Origin: Colius striatus
Lineage: Eukaryota; Chordata; Aves; Coliiformes; Coliidae
Assembly (NCBI RefSeq): GCF_028858725.1
Contig: NC_084790.1
Coordinates: 83,656,506 to 83,720,505 of the forward strand
Direction of reading: 5' to 3'
DNA: 64,000 bases
Made by a program: the position numbers and the translations under genes. Positions 29,638-43,042 of this stretch are shown piece after piece; positions within the stretch are counted from its first letter, which is position 1, and each line of letters begins with the position of its first letter. Under the pieces are notes generated by a model. The model did no database searches, was not told the origin of the DNA, and worked only from the letters and a program-made list of their open reading frames with translations.

Positions 29638-30828
29638 TCAGTAGCAGAAGAGGGGCTGCCCATCTTCCTGTGCCAGCTGCAGCAGGCACTCGAGCAGCAC
29701 CATGGCGTTGGGCCGCAGATCCGGCGGCACCTCCTGGCTGACCACGTGGCGCAGGAAGGCCACGTTTGGCTCAGCCGGGAACCAGTACGACCGCTCCAGG
29801 CGGCCGTAGGTGTTGATGAAGGCCTCGATTGCGGGCAAGTGCACCTCGGGGACGTAGCCCAGTGCCCACAGTCGCCTCATCACAAACTCATAGTTCCAGA
29901 TTGCGGCCACGCTCAGATCACGGCTAGCTCCCCGCTCCGTCTCCTCGACCATCTGTGGCAGAGAGGGTACGGTCAGTACCGGCACCCGCGGGTGACCGAG
30001 CACAAGGGGGACCAGGGCGCACCGGGCCGTGGCTGCGGGCACTGTGCCCGGCTCCCCGGCTCGCAGCACCAGCCTACCTCCATGATTCCCTCAGGGATGG
30101 TGGCGGCACTGAAGCCGCGGTAGCGATCGGCGTTGGGGAAGACTCTGTGGACGATTCGGCGGTCAAGCTGGAAGGCGATCTCGCCCAGCAACTGCTGCCA
30201 TCTCGGCTGCCAGCTCTCTGCGGGAACCAGCAGCGTCAGGCACTCATCCCCAAACCTGTGTTTTCCCTCCGTTCCTCCCCCGACACCTGCCAGGGGCTTC
30301 CAGAGGCTGCCGTGCCAGCCTTGCCTGTGCACAGGCTACCAAAGGTTGCTCCCCAGCTCTCCCGCGTGCCCCTGGCACAGGGCGCCCCGCTGTTATCTCC
30401 CATGATTCCACCACCCCCGCGCACTCACCTCGCCGGCTGAAGCTTGGCTCCCAAGAGGGGGTTCCGGAGGTCCAGCTCTGGTCTGTCTGTGTCAGCCCCC
30501 AGTCCGAAGGGCGGGCAACAGGACGAGGTGTGGATGTTGGCAGCTGCGGCACCCACAGGCCCGAGGCCGCTACAGAGCTGCCTGCGCTCTCACCTGAGCT
30601 GGGGAAGGATCGCGGGGCTCTGTGTGGCACAGACACATAGGTGGGTGCTGAGCTGGGACCTGCGCCGCGGTAGCCGTGCTGGAACGGCTGTTGGTCCTGC
30701 CGCTCCAATTCCCATCTCAGCTCTTGGTTCCTATTAAACAGCAGATTTGTCATATCTCTCAGCTGGTCAAAGACCGTGAAGAGTCCGGGCCTGACGCCAG
30801 GCAAGTGCCCGCTGGGTCCCGGCTCCAT
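29638..30828 (-). CDS. Gene D: speriolin-like protein, one-module form with A-type C-terminus
   Basis: Exons on the minus strand: 30828-30429, 30217-30078 and 29952-29638, giving 284 residues, with intact splice sites and no stop. Its single coiled-coil module (MEPGPSGHLPGVRPGLFTVF) resembles module 2 of gene A, not module 1. Exon 3 begins like gene A (MVEETERGASRD) but ends LFCY like C. It is therefore a mosaic of the two subtypes. Head-to-tail with gene C, 1.3 kb apart. No counterpart remains in unit 2. Confidence 0.85.
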
Positions 30829-31104
30829 GGCCGCTCCTGGTGTTGGCTCCTGTGCCTCTGGCAAGGCCAGTGCCTTGGGCGCAGGATATCAGCAGCAGGT
30901 GGGGTGTGGTCCGAGGTGATGTCACAAAGGGACTGGGTTCTCCATGGTTCTGGGACCCGGCACACGCGCCGGCAGTGCCACGGGGCCCGTCTCAGGGGCA
31001 CCACAGGCAAGGGGAGGCCAGAGGATGGGAAGGCTGCACCGCCTCTTGTGCTTCGTCTTGGCCGTCCCAGCAGCTCCGGGCCCCGTGTCCCAGCGGCGGC
31101 TGCT
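30829..31104 (-). promoter_or_regulatory. 5' flank of gene D
   Basis: CRE-like motif at 30917-30924 and the conserved short upstream frame; aligns with 13536-13803. Confidence 0.4.
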
Positions 31105-32290
31105 CTCACAGAGTCATGGAATCATTTTGGTCGGAAGAGCCCCTCGAGCTCGAGTCCAAGCCCTCACCTTACACTGACAAGCCTGCCACTGAGCCATTTC
31201 CCTCAGCACCTCAGCTCTACTGCTTTGGGATCCCTCCAGGGATGGGGACTCCCCCACCTGCCTGGGCAGCCCACGCCAGTCCAACAAGCCTCTCAGGGGC
31301 AAAGTTCTTCCTCATTTCCCAGCTAAGCCTCCCCTGAAGCAACCCAAGGCTCTTCTTCTCCAGGCTGAACATCCCCAGGTCTCTCACTTGTTTTGACTGT
31401 CACTTGTTTGCACTGTGGCCACAGTTGAGTTCGTGGGCGAGTTAAGAGAAACATTTTTTCCATGTCTATTACAAACCAACACATGAATTTTTCTTCTGCG
31501 TCTGCCAGACGGTCCCAGTGAAGTTTTCAGAGAAATCACAAAATCGTTACGGTTGGACAGGACCTTGAAGATCGTCGAGTCCAAGCACTAAGCTGACCCT
31601 GCCAAGCCCATCCCTAAACTAAACCATATCCCTCCGTCCTTCATCTAGATGTCTTTTCAATATCCCTAGGGACGGTGACTGCACCGCTGCTGCCTCCCTG
31701 GGCAGCCCGTTCCAATGTTTAACCACCCTCTCAGTGAAAAAGTTCTTCCTAATGTCCAACCTAAAGCCCCCTGCTGCGACCCAAACCCATTGCCTCGTGT
31801 TCTTTCACTCACTACCACAGAGAAGAGATCAACCCCCACCTCCCTACAACTCCCCTTTAGCTACTTGTAGAGAGTGGTCGTGTCTCCTCTAGGCTAAACG
31901 CCCCCAGCTCCCTCAGCTGCTCTTCACACAACCTGTTCTCCAGACCCTTCCCCAGCGCTGCTGCCCGGCTCTGGACACGCTCCGGCCCCTGCGTTCCTTC
32001 TTGCACTGAGGGGCCCAGAACTGGACACAGCACTCGAGGTTGAGCCTCACCAGTGCCCAGTGCAGGGGAACAATCACCTCTCTGGCCCTGCTGGCCACAC
32101 AGGATGCCCTTGTCCTTCTTGGCCAGCTGGGCACGCTGCTGGCTGATGTTCATCTGGCTGCTGGTTAACACTCCCAGGTCCCTTTCCACGGGAAAGCTTT
32201 CCAGCCCCTGCGCCCCAAGCCTTGCTTTTGTGCCTTGCCACAGTGTTTTCCTACGGACCTGGGAGATACAGGCAAGACAACTGTGCTGAG
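31105..32290 (-). mobile_element. CR1 segments of right arm 1
   Basis: Mirror copies of 13120-13535 (to about 31340) and of the CR1 that ERV1 interrupts in the left arm (31380-32290, unbroken here). The CR1 protein end reads on the minus strand with a deletion near 32100. Confidence 0.8.
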
Positions 32291-32397
32291 CAGTACTGGG
32301 CTTTAAGCAGCCCCTACAGTTTTAAGGTCTTGCACTTCAGCAAGGTATGGAGTGAACAGCACAACTATTTCAACCTGCACTTTGAGAGCACGGCTGT

Positions 32398-34340
32398 TTG
32401 AAGCACAGATGCAGAAATTTCGTGTGGAGAATGTGCCTGCCTTCAAGATCAGAAAAACTCCCTGGCAGACCCCCAGTCATTAGAGAGGGCCAAGAGCCAT
32501 CAGCTGTACACCAAGTACGCGTTTGTTGTGCTTATCCCCTCCAGCTGTTGAAAGACAAATGGCCAAAGTCTATTGCAGCAGAAAGGATTTAAAGGGACAA
32601 CCACTATCGGATGCAGGCTGGGAATGCATGCTGATGGACAGAGGTTTGTAGAGAACAGAGTAAAGAGGACAGGCACAGGCGCTCCCCTCAAATACCTTTG
32701 CACAAAGACTGAGTTCCTAGCCTTCAAAGCAAACGGCTGACAAAACAGCAGAAGCAGCGGCCAAATCTGAAGGTCTGGCCTTGATCCCTGAAAAGACACT
32801 GAGGATACTGGGCCCGATCCTGCCTTATGAAGAAGGTGGTAGAAAATGTATCGGTGATTTGGCAGCAAAGGAACAAAAAGATGGCTGGGCAACAACCCCT
32901 CAGAGGCGACTAGGCCTCAAAATAAATCATAAGAAATAGGTCTAATAAGAGAGGACCCCGCCAAGGGGTCCAGCCAGGAGTTGAAAAGTGACCTAACACA
33001 GGTGAGAGCATCATCGCAGGGGTGACAAAACCAGGGATGACCTCAGGGTAATACTGGCAAATAGACTTCACCGAGCTGCTGAGAAAGGGAGCCTCTCAGT
33101 ATCTCCTCGACCTGGTAGACACATGTAATGGATGGCCCTGTGGCACCGATGTGGCACGCGAAGCAGTCAAACAAGTCCTAAATCACAGCATACCCTGCTT
33201 TGCTGTACCAGCAGGAATGATTTCAGACAGAGGCCCTTGTTTTGTTGCAGAAGACGTTAAGAAGGTGGGAGCGCATCTGGGAGCCAAGTGGGATTTACAT
33301 ACGCCCAACAGACCTCAAGCTAGTGGAAAAGTAGAAGGCGTGAACCAGACCTTTCAGTTACAGTGGAATCAAATACACCAAGAAACCTCCTTCTCTCGGT
33401 TACAAGCTTTACCAAAAGCTTAGCTAAGAATACGAGTACCACCAGGAAGAAATTGTGTAAGCTCGTTTCAATCTGCTGGCTTTGGGCAAGACCTTCCAGG
33501 AGCTCCACAACCACGTGACCCCACCTCAACCAAGTGGACTAGGCGTTCCGGCACATCCATTTCAACCAGGAGAGTGGGTTTACGTCAAGACATGGAAGGA
33601 CAAAGCCCTGAGAGCTAAGTGGCAAGGACCTTTCCGGGTCTTGTTGACTACTTCCACTGCCCTGAGAGTGGCTGAAAAAGGATCTTGGCAACATTATTCT
33701 AGAGTTCTGAGAGCTACAGCCCCGTGCACAGTCGAACAAAAATCACCACTTACCCGAAAACTTACTAAACACCCTTGAACAATTACAAGAGAGCTGGAAT
33801 TCGTAAGATCCCAAAGGATTATGTGGCTGAAAAGGTGCATTTTCCTCCTTGGACTGCTTGCCGGCCTAATGAGCGGAACTGGGAGAACAATCGGCAAGTT
33901 ACTGGCTTTGCTCCCCCATTACCTCAGGAGGAACAGGGTTTCCCTGGAAAGCTGTGCCTATGGAGTGGGCAGAGTGATGCCAAAACCTGCTTGCTCTGGG
34001 AGATGGGAATCAAGCCAGCGGTCGCTTGCGGGACCGTGGCACGAGAACAGTGAGCACGCGCATGAGCTTCGCAGAGTTTACCAAAGACTCCAAGCAAAAT
34101 GCAGCCAAGCTATGAAAAGCAGGAAATATTGGTCCAACCGAAGCTCCACAAGGTCTGTTGTGCTCCAACCAACAAAAAGGGAATTGGCCCAACCCTCGCT
34201 GTGCTGCGAGGAGTACTTGTCAGTACTCTCTGACCCCTGAGAGCAATCTCCCCGTCCTAACACGATGACGGAAGGCTACTCTGTGCAGTATTTTCCCCAA
34301 TGGGTGGCCTCTCTTCTCTTACGAGGCAAAATGGACTTGT
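32398..34340 (+). pseudogene. Degenerate gamma-type ERV internal region, right arm 1
   Basis: Mirror copy of 3724-5666. The integrase core reads 33040-33420 with a stop replacing the Glu before the YWQ block (33048) and another at 33421. The integrase C-terminal domain is at 33482-33778 and the env leader at 33821-33880. Env pieces continue to about 34340, then the unidentified stretch to the arm end at 34629. Confidence 0.75.
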
Positions 34341-34639
34341 AGCGTTAGAACCTACCTTCTGGATATGTGGCACAAGAGCTCCGGAATGGATTCAGCTGTA
34401 GGGGAATTCCGGTGCCGCCACTCAGAGCCCTTGAGGGACTACGTGGAGGAGAACCCCGCAGTGAGAGACGTCTTCAGCTTCCAAAAGAGCTTCCCTTAGT
34501 TTCAGGAGGAGAGAGGTTTTGGCTTCTTTTCTGCCCTTGGTGTGCCGCAGGGTCACATGGAACTAAAAGAAAGAAACCAAGCCATTTGTTAGAGTTGGGA
34601 GCCACCCATACCATTACAGCGTTGAACAGTGTGTTTTAC

Positions 34640-35240
34640 TCTGTGAAGCATTCGATTGACAGTCCCAATCTTAGAAATTCTTTTGTGATGTTTTTCAGTC
34701 CTCGCCCGTCTTCCAGTTCCGGGGGATACTGCTTTATCGTAACAGGTTGTGCTCCTCCTTTGAGTTTAACAACAACCAATTCTGCATTTTTAGCCTTTCC
34801 TGGTACTCCTTAGGCCTGTACTGCTGGATATACCTGGTCTCTTAATTGGTGTCTAATTTCTTCTTTCCTAATTTGCAGTTCTACTGAAAAGGTCAATGTG
34901 GTTTTCTTCCGGTACTTAAAAATCAATTTCTCCACCTTTCAATTTCATTTCAGCGTTCGATTGTTTGAGTTCATCCCATTCTAAAAGTGCTCGAGGAGCT
35001 TCGGGCAGGTAGAGAAATTTATCAATCCCTACGCTCTTCCCACTTTTGCATCTTAGTGGTTTCAAAAAGAAAGTTTTCTCGACCTGTCCGGTTGCTCCCA
35101 CAATATCGACGTTTTGTGTACTTACGGGCAATAAAGTCCGATTTAGTGCTGAAAATCTGACACCTGTACCTACTAGAAGTTCTATGGGTTCCTCTTCTTT
35201 CTCGAGCTGAACTTTTGCCAAGGCTTCTGCCAGGGAAGGT
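34640..35240 (-). pseudogene. Gamma-type protease and early RT remnant in the linker
   Basis: Minus strand from about 35240: protease-like frame at 35221-34916 with the active-site block altered to LVGTGV, so the catalytic Asp is gone. After a stop it passes to a reverse transcriptase N-terminal stretch (IKQYPPELEDGRGL near 34730) with further stops. It points opposite to the adjoining pol/env remnant in the arm. Confidence 0.6.
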
Positions 35241-36714
35241 TCCCCTGCTCCCCATCAATAACCCCGTGAAGCAGCAATGTAGCATGTAGCAGCAAGTGGC
35301 AAGCATGCCTACTTCCCAGTAGTCAAATAAGCTTCAGATGAATTAGTGAAAGCGTTACCGGTACAGAGGAAAACATATTTACCAGGAACATCCACTCCTC
35401 ACACATTCATGAGCTGACTGAATGCACAGGACATAATACACAACAAAATACCGACTACAACTAAGCTGCTGATGTATACATTACTTAGTACAAACAGACT
35501 AAATCCCTCCTGTCGATATAAGTGCTGCTGTGCTACAAGGGATCTTCTGTGTCATCAAGGGCAATCCCCTGCTGACAGAGACAACACATCACTCGATTCC
35601 TTTCAAAAGCCAACCAAGCTCCATCATAGAAAGGGGGGTTTTGATTGCTCAAATTTTCAGGAACCTTCCTCTCGCGTCACCTTTATGTTTGTGGACTGCT
35701 TATCTCCATTTATTTCTGTTCCAACACCGGCCTATAGCTTTGTCTCAGCACTGTCTCTTGCCCGAATCACCTTACCACCAGCTCAACCTACTCCTACATA
35801 GCCAGTCACGCCACACAAACTTCAGTCCCTTCGCAGAAAACAGGTTCTTCGGGACTCCCATCATCCATCCTCCGTGGCCCTTCTCCGCAACTTTTGTCAC
35901 CAACTTCATTTTTCACTTGAACAAGGGGTGACTCAGGACTGAAAACAGTATTGCACAGTAGGTTTCATCGCTGCCTTTTAAAATAGCACTGCTGTCCTCT
36001 GCTTGAAATAGAGCTCCTGAATCATGTACCATTTGCTCTTCCTGCAGGTGCAGCAATGTGTCCTCCATAAGCCACTGTAGCCAACCATTAGTTCTCTGAG
36101 GAATTGAATAAGACAGCGTCGGTGTGGAAGACTTGGAAGAGAAATGAACAAGCGAATTTTTCAAACGCTCATCACGTCACACAAGGAACATCAGAATTCC
36201 TGCAACATTGACTTTGCATGTGGTATCTCAAGATTGGGACTAAGCATATGCTGCCTAAGAAGGATGGAAGTCACAGCCTCCAAGAAAAGAAAATCAGCTA
36301 ACTTTATATTAAAACCAAACAAAAGCTACACCAGGAGTCTGAAGGCGCTAAACCCATAGTATGTTTACACACTTTAAATGCCTTCCGTGCAAGTTGCCTT
36401 TTTCCGGACACAGCACTAGAATACCATGCAAGATTTAGACCTCACTTACAACACCCTAACAGGATTAATGAAAAAAACCCCAACACTACAACCCTGTTTT
36501 AATGCACAAACTCCTTATTGTCATTTTTAGTTGACAAATATACATTTCATAGCAAAACAACATCAGAGGAACAGCTGGATGGCACTTTTAAGCTCAAATG
36601 AACCAGCATCAAGCACTGGCAAGTCATCTCTCTGATTGCTTTTGAATGGCAGCACATGCACATTTGCTCTGTGCCGTAAACTTGCACAATTATTTCTCTG
36701 TCGTCACTCAATTC
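35241..36714. other. Single-copy linker DNA between the units
   Basis: No homology to the rest of the window noticed and no gene recognised. Short frames on both strands have no recognisable domains. It is the largest stretch here without a second copy in the window. Confidence 0.6.
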
Positions 36715-37145
36715 GGACAGTGAGCCCTTGCGCATCTATCCCTCTTGAGCTGAGGAGTCCAGAACTGGGCACAGGACTCCAGATGAGGCCTCACCAGGGC
36801 AGAGGAGAGGGGGAGGAGAACCTCCCTTGAGGTTGTCTTGTTGGCTACACTCTTCTTGATGCATCCCAGGATGCCATTGGCCTTCTTGGCCACGAGGGCA
36901 CCTTGCTGGCTCATGGTTAGTTTATTGTCCACCAGCACTCCCAGGTCTCTCTCTGCAGAGCTGCTCTCCAGCAGCTCAACCCCCAGTCTCTCCAGCTGCA
37001 TGGGGTTGTTCCTTCCCAGGTGCAGGACTCTGCACTTGGCGGCTGAATGGCAGCACAGCCTCTGGGGAATCAGCCAGTCCTCGCAGTTTGGTGCCATCAG
37101 GGAACCTGCTGAGGGTACACTCTGTCCCCAAGTCCACGTGGTTCT
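36715..37145 (-). mobile_element. CR1 LINE fragment in the linker
   Basis: Minus-strand C-terminal region of the CR1 protein ([20 protein letters not shown], then [17 protein letters not shown]). A different CR1 subfamily from the arm copies, judging by the protein differences. Confidence 0.8.
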
Positions 37146-37371
37146 ATAAAAGCTCTACAAAACTATTAAGTAATGAGCTCAGACTAAGAAATATTATTGC
37201 TCTGCACTTAGGCAATTTCTGTTGCTGAAAGCTCTTCAAGTTCAGCCTTTCGTGACGCCGAAACCGCTGCCACAGCACAGGTGACAGGAGAGCAAAGCAG
37301 TACAACTTGTGGAAAACTCCAATTTTAACTACCTTTAAGTGGAACAATCCTCTGGGAAAAGGAAAGGAGGT

Positions 37372-37818
37372 CCCTACAGACTGTTGACGACAACTTCCTG
37401 TCGCAGACGATCGAGGAACCAACAAGGAGGGTGTGCTGCTGGACCTGGTACTGACAAATAGAGAGGGCCTGATGGTAGAAGGGCCAGCGAGAGCTGGTCA
37501 ATCTTCAAGCACCACTTCCTCCAAGCCCAGGATCAGTGTGTCCCAATGCACAAGAAAGGAGGAAAAGGAGGTAGGAGGCCTCCATGGATGAGCAAGGATC
37601 TGCTGGGACAACTCAGATTTCACTGTTCAGGTGAGGGAGCCCTGGCACAGGCAGCCCGGAGGGGTTGTGGAGTCTCCTTCCTTGGAGGTCTTCAAGACCC
37701 GCCTGGACATGTTCCTATGTGACCTGATCTAGGTGAACCTGCTTCTGCAGGGAGGGTTGGACTAGATGGTCTCTAAAGATCCCTTCCAGCCCCTACCATT
37801 CTATGATTCTATGATTCT
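37372..37818 (+). mobile_element. CR1 LINE fragment, copy in left arm 2
   Basis: Direct duplicate of 130-576, including the octamer tail. Confidence 0.8.
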
Positions 37819-39091
37819 AATAACAGAGGAATTGTTATTGCTGTGATCAAAGAAAACAACAGGGACGTTTAATTCATCGTGCACAGTGGCTCGGCCGGGA
37901 TGACAGATGAACTATTGGATCAGCCAAAGAAGATGTCTACGAACGAGAGAGCCGCAACTTCTCAAGAGACCTGAACCAAACCCCTGATGAAGACAAAGAG
38001 ACCCTCCATCTTTAAAGCCTGAATGCTATATTAAAAGTATCCTGTAGGTAAACTGAAGGCCACCTCTAGCAGAGGCGCGTAGGGAGAGATGGCAGCTCCA
38101 TGAAACATTAATGAGGAAACCAAGTCTGCCATAGGTTGCCTTTTCCTCTAGAGGGAAGAGATGAAGAGCCACGTGAGTTAGACAAAAGACAGAAGATAAA
38201 GCTGAACTAGCTCAGGTGACTCCAATCCTATTAACTATTCCGAAGAATCCCTCACAGTCCCACCCTCAATGTTATGCTTGCCACCAAGCTTAGACACCAG
38301 TGAGATGAACTCTCAGCACCTTTTACAAAGGTCTGACTAGTTCCATTCTTACCCAATAAAGACTGTAAATGGTGAAGTATGGTCCTGCCCTGGGCAGTCC
38401 AGAATAGCAAACACCTGCCATGCCAGTTGAGGTGTGAGCAATCAGCCTTTCTGGAACTTGCTATTACTCATAGAAGGTCCGTAATATGAATCACACTGGC
38501 CATGGGGAAAAAGCCTCTTTTTTCCTCAAATGAGAACGTCCACAATGCTTGTGAGAAATCGCCCACCTTCTAAGGACTTTGCTAGAGACTGCAAGTTACA
38601 CCCTATAGACTATCCACTCTGTAGAGACTACAAGTTACTGCAGTGGGCTGGGGTTTGCATTGCTATGTTGTGCCACCCAAGTGGTCACAGATCCAGACAG
38701 AAAAGCAAAAAGATCCAATTACAAATCAGCAAACACGGGACTTTCAGAGCCAAACCTTTCTTGCCGTGTCTTGCAGGCGCACATCACACCCCCCAGCCCC
38801 CCCAGCCAAAAGTTGATATGGCAACTTCACATCTGCACACAGTTAAGATCACGTGGACACTTTTGGCTTTAAAATTCATAGGAAGATGTTCTCGAACTGC
38901 AATTTGTAGCAGCGGTACGCAGGGCTCGGGAGAGATGTCTCGCTTTCTGGCCACACAAATGACAGTTCCGTGCCTCAAGCTGCTGAGAGATGGAAGGGCT
39001 GATGCTGAGATCCTTTCCACGTGCAAATGCTTTCAGCAGTTCTCGTGATCCTAGTGCCACGGAGAAAGTTTGGGCTGAGAGGCCGTTCTTT
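37819..39091. other. Unannotated spacer of left arm 2
   Basis: Duplicate of 577-1849 with scattered substitutions. No gene recognised. Confidence 0.6.
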
Positions 39092-39801
39092 CAGGCTCCT
39101 GGCCTCGCCGTCAGCGCCCCGGTAGGCAGGCGAGACCGATGGGGGCGTGTGCGCGTCCCCGGCGGGGGGCGTAACCTCTTTTGCCCTTCCTCCCACCCCG
39201 CAGCCGCGGCCGCGGCCGCACCCGCGAGGTGCGCTGGGAGAGGTAGTTCTCTGTCCGCTGGCTCGGCCGGCCGGCAGCGGGCGGGACGAGCGAGGCGGCC
39301 CGGCGGGAGCGGTAGTTCCGCGGGAGGGCAGGCTCCGGGCCGGCCGGCCCGCGCGGGACTACAGCTCCCAGCATGCCCCGCTCTCCCGCGGGAGCGGCGG
39401 GGCGAAGCCGGCGCGAGCAGCCAATGGGCGGCGGGCGCTGGGGGGCCGGCGCGGGGCGCTCTGGGAGTGGCGGTTGTTTCAAGATGGCGGAGGCGGCCGC
39501 CGGGCCCGGCCGAGGCGTTCGCTGGAGCCGGGACAGTATCCTTCCGTGCGGCCAGGGCAGCTCGGGCCGGGCCGTTCCAGGCGCGGCCGGGCGGCCGCCT
39601 CTCGGCGCGGGGGGTTCCGGGCGAGGGCCGAGGCCAGCGGTGGTGTGGCGGAGAGAGAGGCAGGAGAGCGGTGAGCTGGGGCGGGGGCCGGGAGGCCTGT
39701 CAGGAAAGGCGGCGGGGCGGCTGCGTTGGGGTTGTGGTGCGCGGAAGGCTGGAGCTGGTGCGAGGCTGTGGGACGGGTTAGGTTTAGTGGCCGTGGGACG
39801 G
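39092..39801 (+). promoter_or_regulatory. CpG-island promoter, copy 2
   Basis: ZNF143-like site at 39358-39376, CCAAT at 39421-39425 and YY1-like site at 39481-39490 are all unchanged from copy 1. A 1-base deletion lies after the donor, near 39698. Confidence 0.75.
39484..39670 (+). CDS. Candidate first coding exon, copy 2
   Basis: Same 62 codons and same donor (GTGAGC at 39671) as 2242-2428. The downstream 1-base deletion is intronic if this is a spliced exon. The product is unknown. Confidence 0.3.
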
Positions 39802-40390
39802 GAGATTGGAGGGCTCCGTCCTGAGAGCCTTTCGGTGTTGTACCTTTCCTTAGTTTGTGAACGATGCTGATTTTTAACAAAGCGTTTAATATCTAGGCCA
39901 CTTAAGAAGTTAAGCCACAATCCCCTGAGGCCCGGGCCCGCCCCGGTTCCTGTACGACGCTGCCGGCTGGTGACAGCAAGAACTCGCTAGGCCCTGCCCC
40001 AGCCACACCAAAGGGCATGAACAGCACTAGGCTCCCTCTCCACTTGGGGCTTTCCTGCCACGGCACCACGGCCGTCCCAGGCGCCGAGTCCCGCCTCTGG
40101 CTGCTGCATCCGACAGCTCCCCCGGTGAAAACGGACGGCAGCCTTGGCTGTGTCGTCATCTCCGCTGCCCCGGCGCTACTGTCAGCACCCGGCACTGCCG
40201 CCTGCACCCCGGTATCGCTGCTTGCACCCCGGCTCTGCCACCCGCTGCCTGCCATTGCCACCCACCTCCCGCGTGGCTGCCCATCCCCCGCTACTGCTGG
40301 CACCCCCTGACATCGCTGCTTGGCTCAAGGCTGTCCCCACACAGCAGCAGCAGCAGCAGCCATGCTAGCGGCTCTTATAGTACGCACCGC

Positions 40391-40495
40391 AGCACCCACA
40401 GCACATGACATGAGATTGACCCACAGCCTTATTGTGTGGTGCCAGGCGGCGGCTGCTGCAGGCGCAGCCGGGACAGGGCTCACGGCTTGGCACAC
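40391..40495 (-). pseudogene. Fossil 3' UTR of a speriolin-like gene, copy 2
   Basis: Duplicate of 3150-3254, again ending at the retroviral RT scrap (40497-40592, +). Confidence 0.75.
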
Positions 40496-40966
40496 ATATC
40501 CTGCCTGACAAAAAGCCTGATGGCAAAACTTATCGATGAGTGCAGGATTTACGGGCAATAAATCAGGTAGTCGAAGACTTATATGTGTACAACTTTCTTG
40601 TCTTATGAATGCAGAAGTCTGGAGCCATGCGCTTTTGTCATGTGACAAGTCAAAGTTGTTGGAGTTCATAGCTGGTGCTGTTCAACGCTGTAATGGTATG
40701 GGTGGCTTCCAACTCTAACAAATGGCTTGGTTTCTTTCTTTTAGTTCCATGTGACCCTGCGGCACACCAAGGGCAGAAAAGAAGCCAAAACCTCTCTCCT
40801 CCTGAAACTAAGGGAAGCTCTTTTGGAAGCTGAAGACGTCTCTCACTGCGGGGTTCTCCTCCACGTAGTCCCTCAAGGACTCTGAGTGGCGGCACCGGAA
40901 TTCCCCTACAGCTGAATCCATTCCGGAGCTCTTGTGCCACATATCCAGAAGGTAGGTTCTAACGCT

Positions 40967-42909
40967 ACAAGTCCATTTTGCCTCGTAAGAGAAGAGAGGC
41001 CACCCATTGGGGAAAATACTGCACAGAGTAGCCTTCCGTCGTCGTGTTAGGACGGGGAGATTGCTCTCAGGGGTCAGAGAGTACTGACAAGTACTCCTCG
41101 CAGTACAGCGAGGGTTGGGCCAATTCCCTTTTTGTTGGTTGGAGCACAACAGACCTTGTGGAGCTTCGGTTGGACCAATATTTCCTGCTTTTCATAGCTT
41201 GGCTGCATTTTGCTTGGAGTCTTTGGTAAACTCTGCGAAGCTCATGCGCGTGCTCACTGTTCTCGTGCCACGGTCCCGCAAGCGACCGCTGGCTTGATTC
41301 CCATCTCCCAGAGCAAGCAGGTTTTGGCATCGCTCTGCCCACTCCATAGGCACAGCTTTCCAGGGAAACCCTGTTCCTCCTGAGGTAATGGGGGAGCAAA
41401 GCCAGTAACTTGCCGATTGTTCTCCCAGTTCCGCTCATTAGGCCGGCAAGCAGTCCAAGGAGGAAAATGCACCTTTTCAGCCACATAATCCTTTGGGATC
41501 TTACGAATTCCAGCTCTCTTGTAATTGTTCAAGGGTGTTTAGTAAGTTTTCGGGTAAGTGGTGATTTTTGTTCGACTGTGCACGGGGCTGTAGCTCTCTG
41601 AACTCTAGAATAATGTTGCCAAGATCCTTTTTCAGCCACTCTCAGGGCAGTGGAAGTAGTCAACAAGACCCGGAAAGGTCCCTGCCACTTAGCTCTCAGG
41701 GCTTTGTCCTTCCATGTCTTGACGTAAACCCACTCTCCTGGTTGAAATGGATGTGCCGGAACGCCTAGTCCACTTGGTTGAGGTGGGGTCACGTGGTTGT
41801 GGAGCTCCTGGAAGGTCTTGCCCAAAGCCAGCAGATTGAAACGAGCTTACACAATTTCTTCCTGGTTGTACTCGTATTCTTAGCTAAGCTTTTGGTAAAG
41901 CTTGTAACCGAGAGAAGGAGGTTTTTTGGTGTATTTGATTCCACTGTAACTGAAAGGTCTGGTTCACGCCTTCTACTTTTCCACTAGCTTGAGGTCTGTT
42001 GGGCGTATGTAAATCCCACTTGGCTCCCAGATGCGCTCCCACCTTCTTAACCACTTCTGCAACAAAACAAGGGCCTCTGTCTGAAAACATTCCTGCTGGT
42101 ACAGCAAAGCAGGGTACGCTGTGATTTAGGACTTGTTTGACTGCTTCCCGTGCCACATCGGTGCCACAGGGCCATCCATTACATGTGTCTACCAGGTCGA
42201 GGAGATACTGACAGGCTCCCTTTCTCAGTAGCTCGGTGAAGTCTATTTGCCAGTATTCCCCTGAGGTCATCCCTGGTTTTGTCACCCCTGCGATGATGCT
42301 CTCACCTGTGTTAGGTCACTTTTCAACTCCTGGCTGGACCCCTTGGCGGGGTCCTCTCTTATTAGACCTATTTTTTATGATTTATTTTGAGGCCTAGTCG
42401 CCTCTGAGGGGTTGTTGCCCAGCCATCTTTTTGTTCCTTTGCTGCCAAATCACCGATACATTTTCTACCACCTTCTTCATAAGGCAGGATCGGGCCCAGT
42501 ATCCTCAGTGTCTTTTCAGGGATCAAGGCCAGACCTTCAGATTTGGCCGCTGCTTCTGCTGTTTTGTCAGTTCTTTGGTTGGAAGGCTAGGAACTCAGTC
42601 TTTGTGCAGAGGTATTGGAGGGGAGCGCCTGTGCCTGTCCTCTTTACTCTGTTCTCTACAAAACTCTGTCCATCAGCATGCATTCCCAGCCTGCATCCAA
42701 TAGTGGTTGTCCCTTTAAATCCTTTCTGCTGCAATAGACTTTGGCCATTTGTCTTTCAACAGCTGGAGGGGATAAGCACAACAAATGCGTACTTGGTGTA
42801 CAGCTGATGGCTCTTGGCCCTCTCTAATGACTGGGGGTCTGCCAGGGAGTTTTTCTGATCTTGAAGGCAGGCACGTTCTCCACACGAAATTTCTGCATCT
42901 GTGCTTCAA
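40967..42909 (-). pseudogene. Degenerate gamma-type ERV internal region, left arm 2
   Basis: Duplicate of 3724-5666. Here the integrase core is open from 42285 to 41884 through the third catalytic block, longer than in copy 1. No LTRs and no flanking duplications. Confidence 0.75.
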
Positions 42910-43042
42910 ACAGCCGTGCTCTCAAAGTGGAGGTTGAAATAGTTGTGCTGTTCACTCCATACCTTGCTGAAGTGCAAGACCTTAAAACTTTAGGGGCTGC
43001 TTAAAGCCCAGTACTGCTCAGCGCAGTTGTCTCGCCTGTATC

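Larger units (their letters stand above)
29169..34629 (-). repeat. Inverted arm of unit 1 (palindrome right arm)
   Basis: Reverse complement of 3437-16103, without ERV1 and with only one coiled-coil module in its gene. It carries, left to right, the 3' flank of gene D, gene D, two CR1 segments and the gamma-type pol/env remnant. One edge is sharp at 29169, where a CR1 fragment meets the sequence equivalent to 16103. The other edge is at 34629, where the match to 3437 stops and linker DNA starts. Confidence 0.9.
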
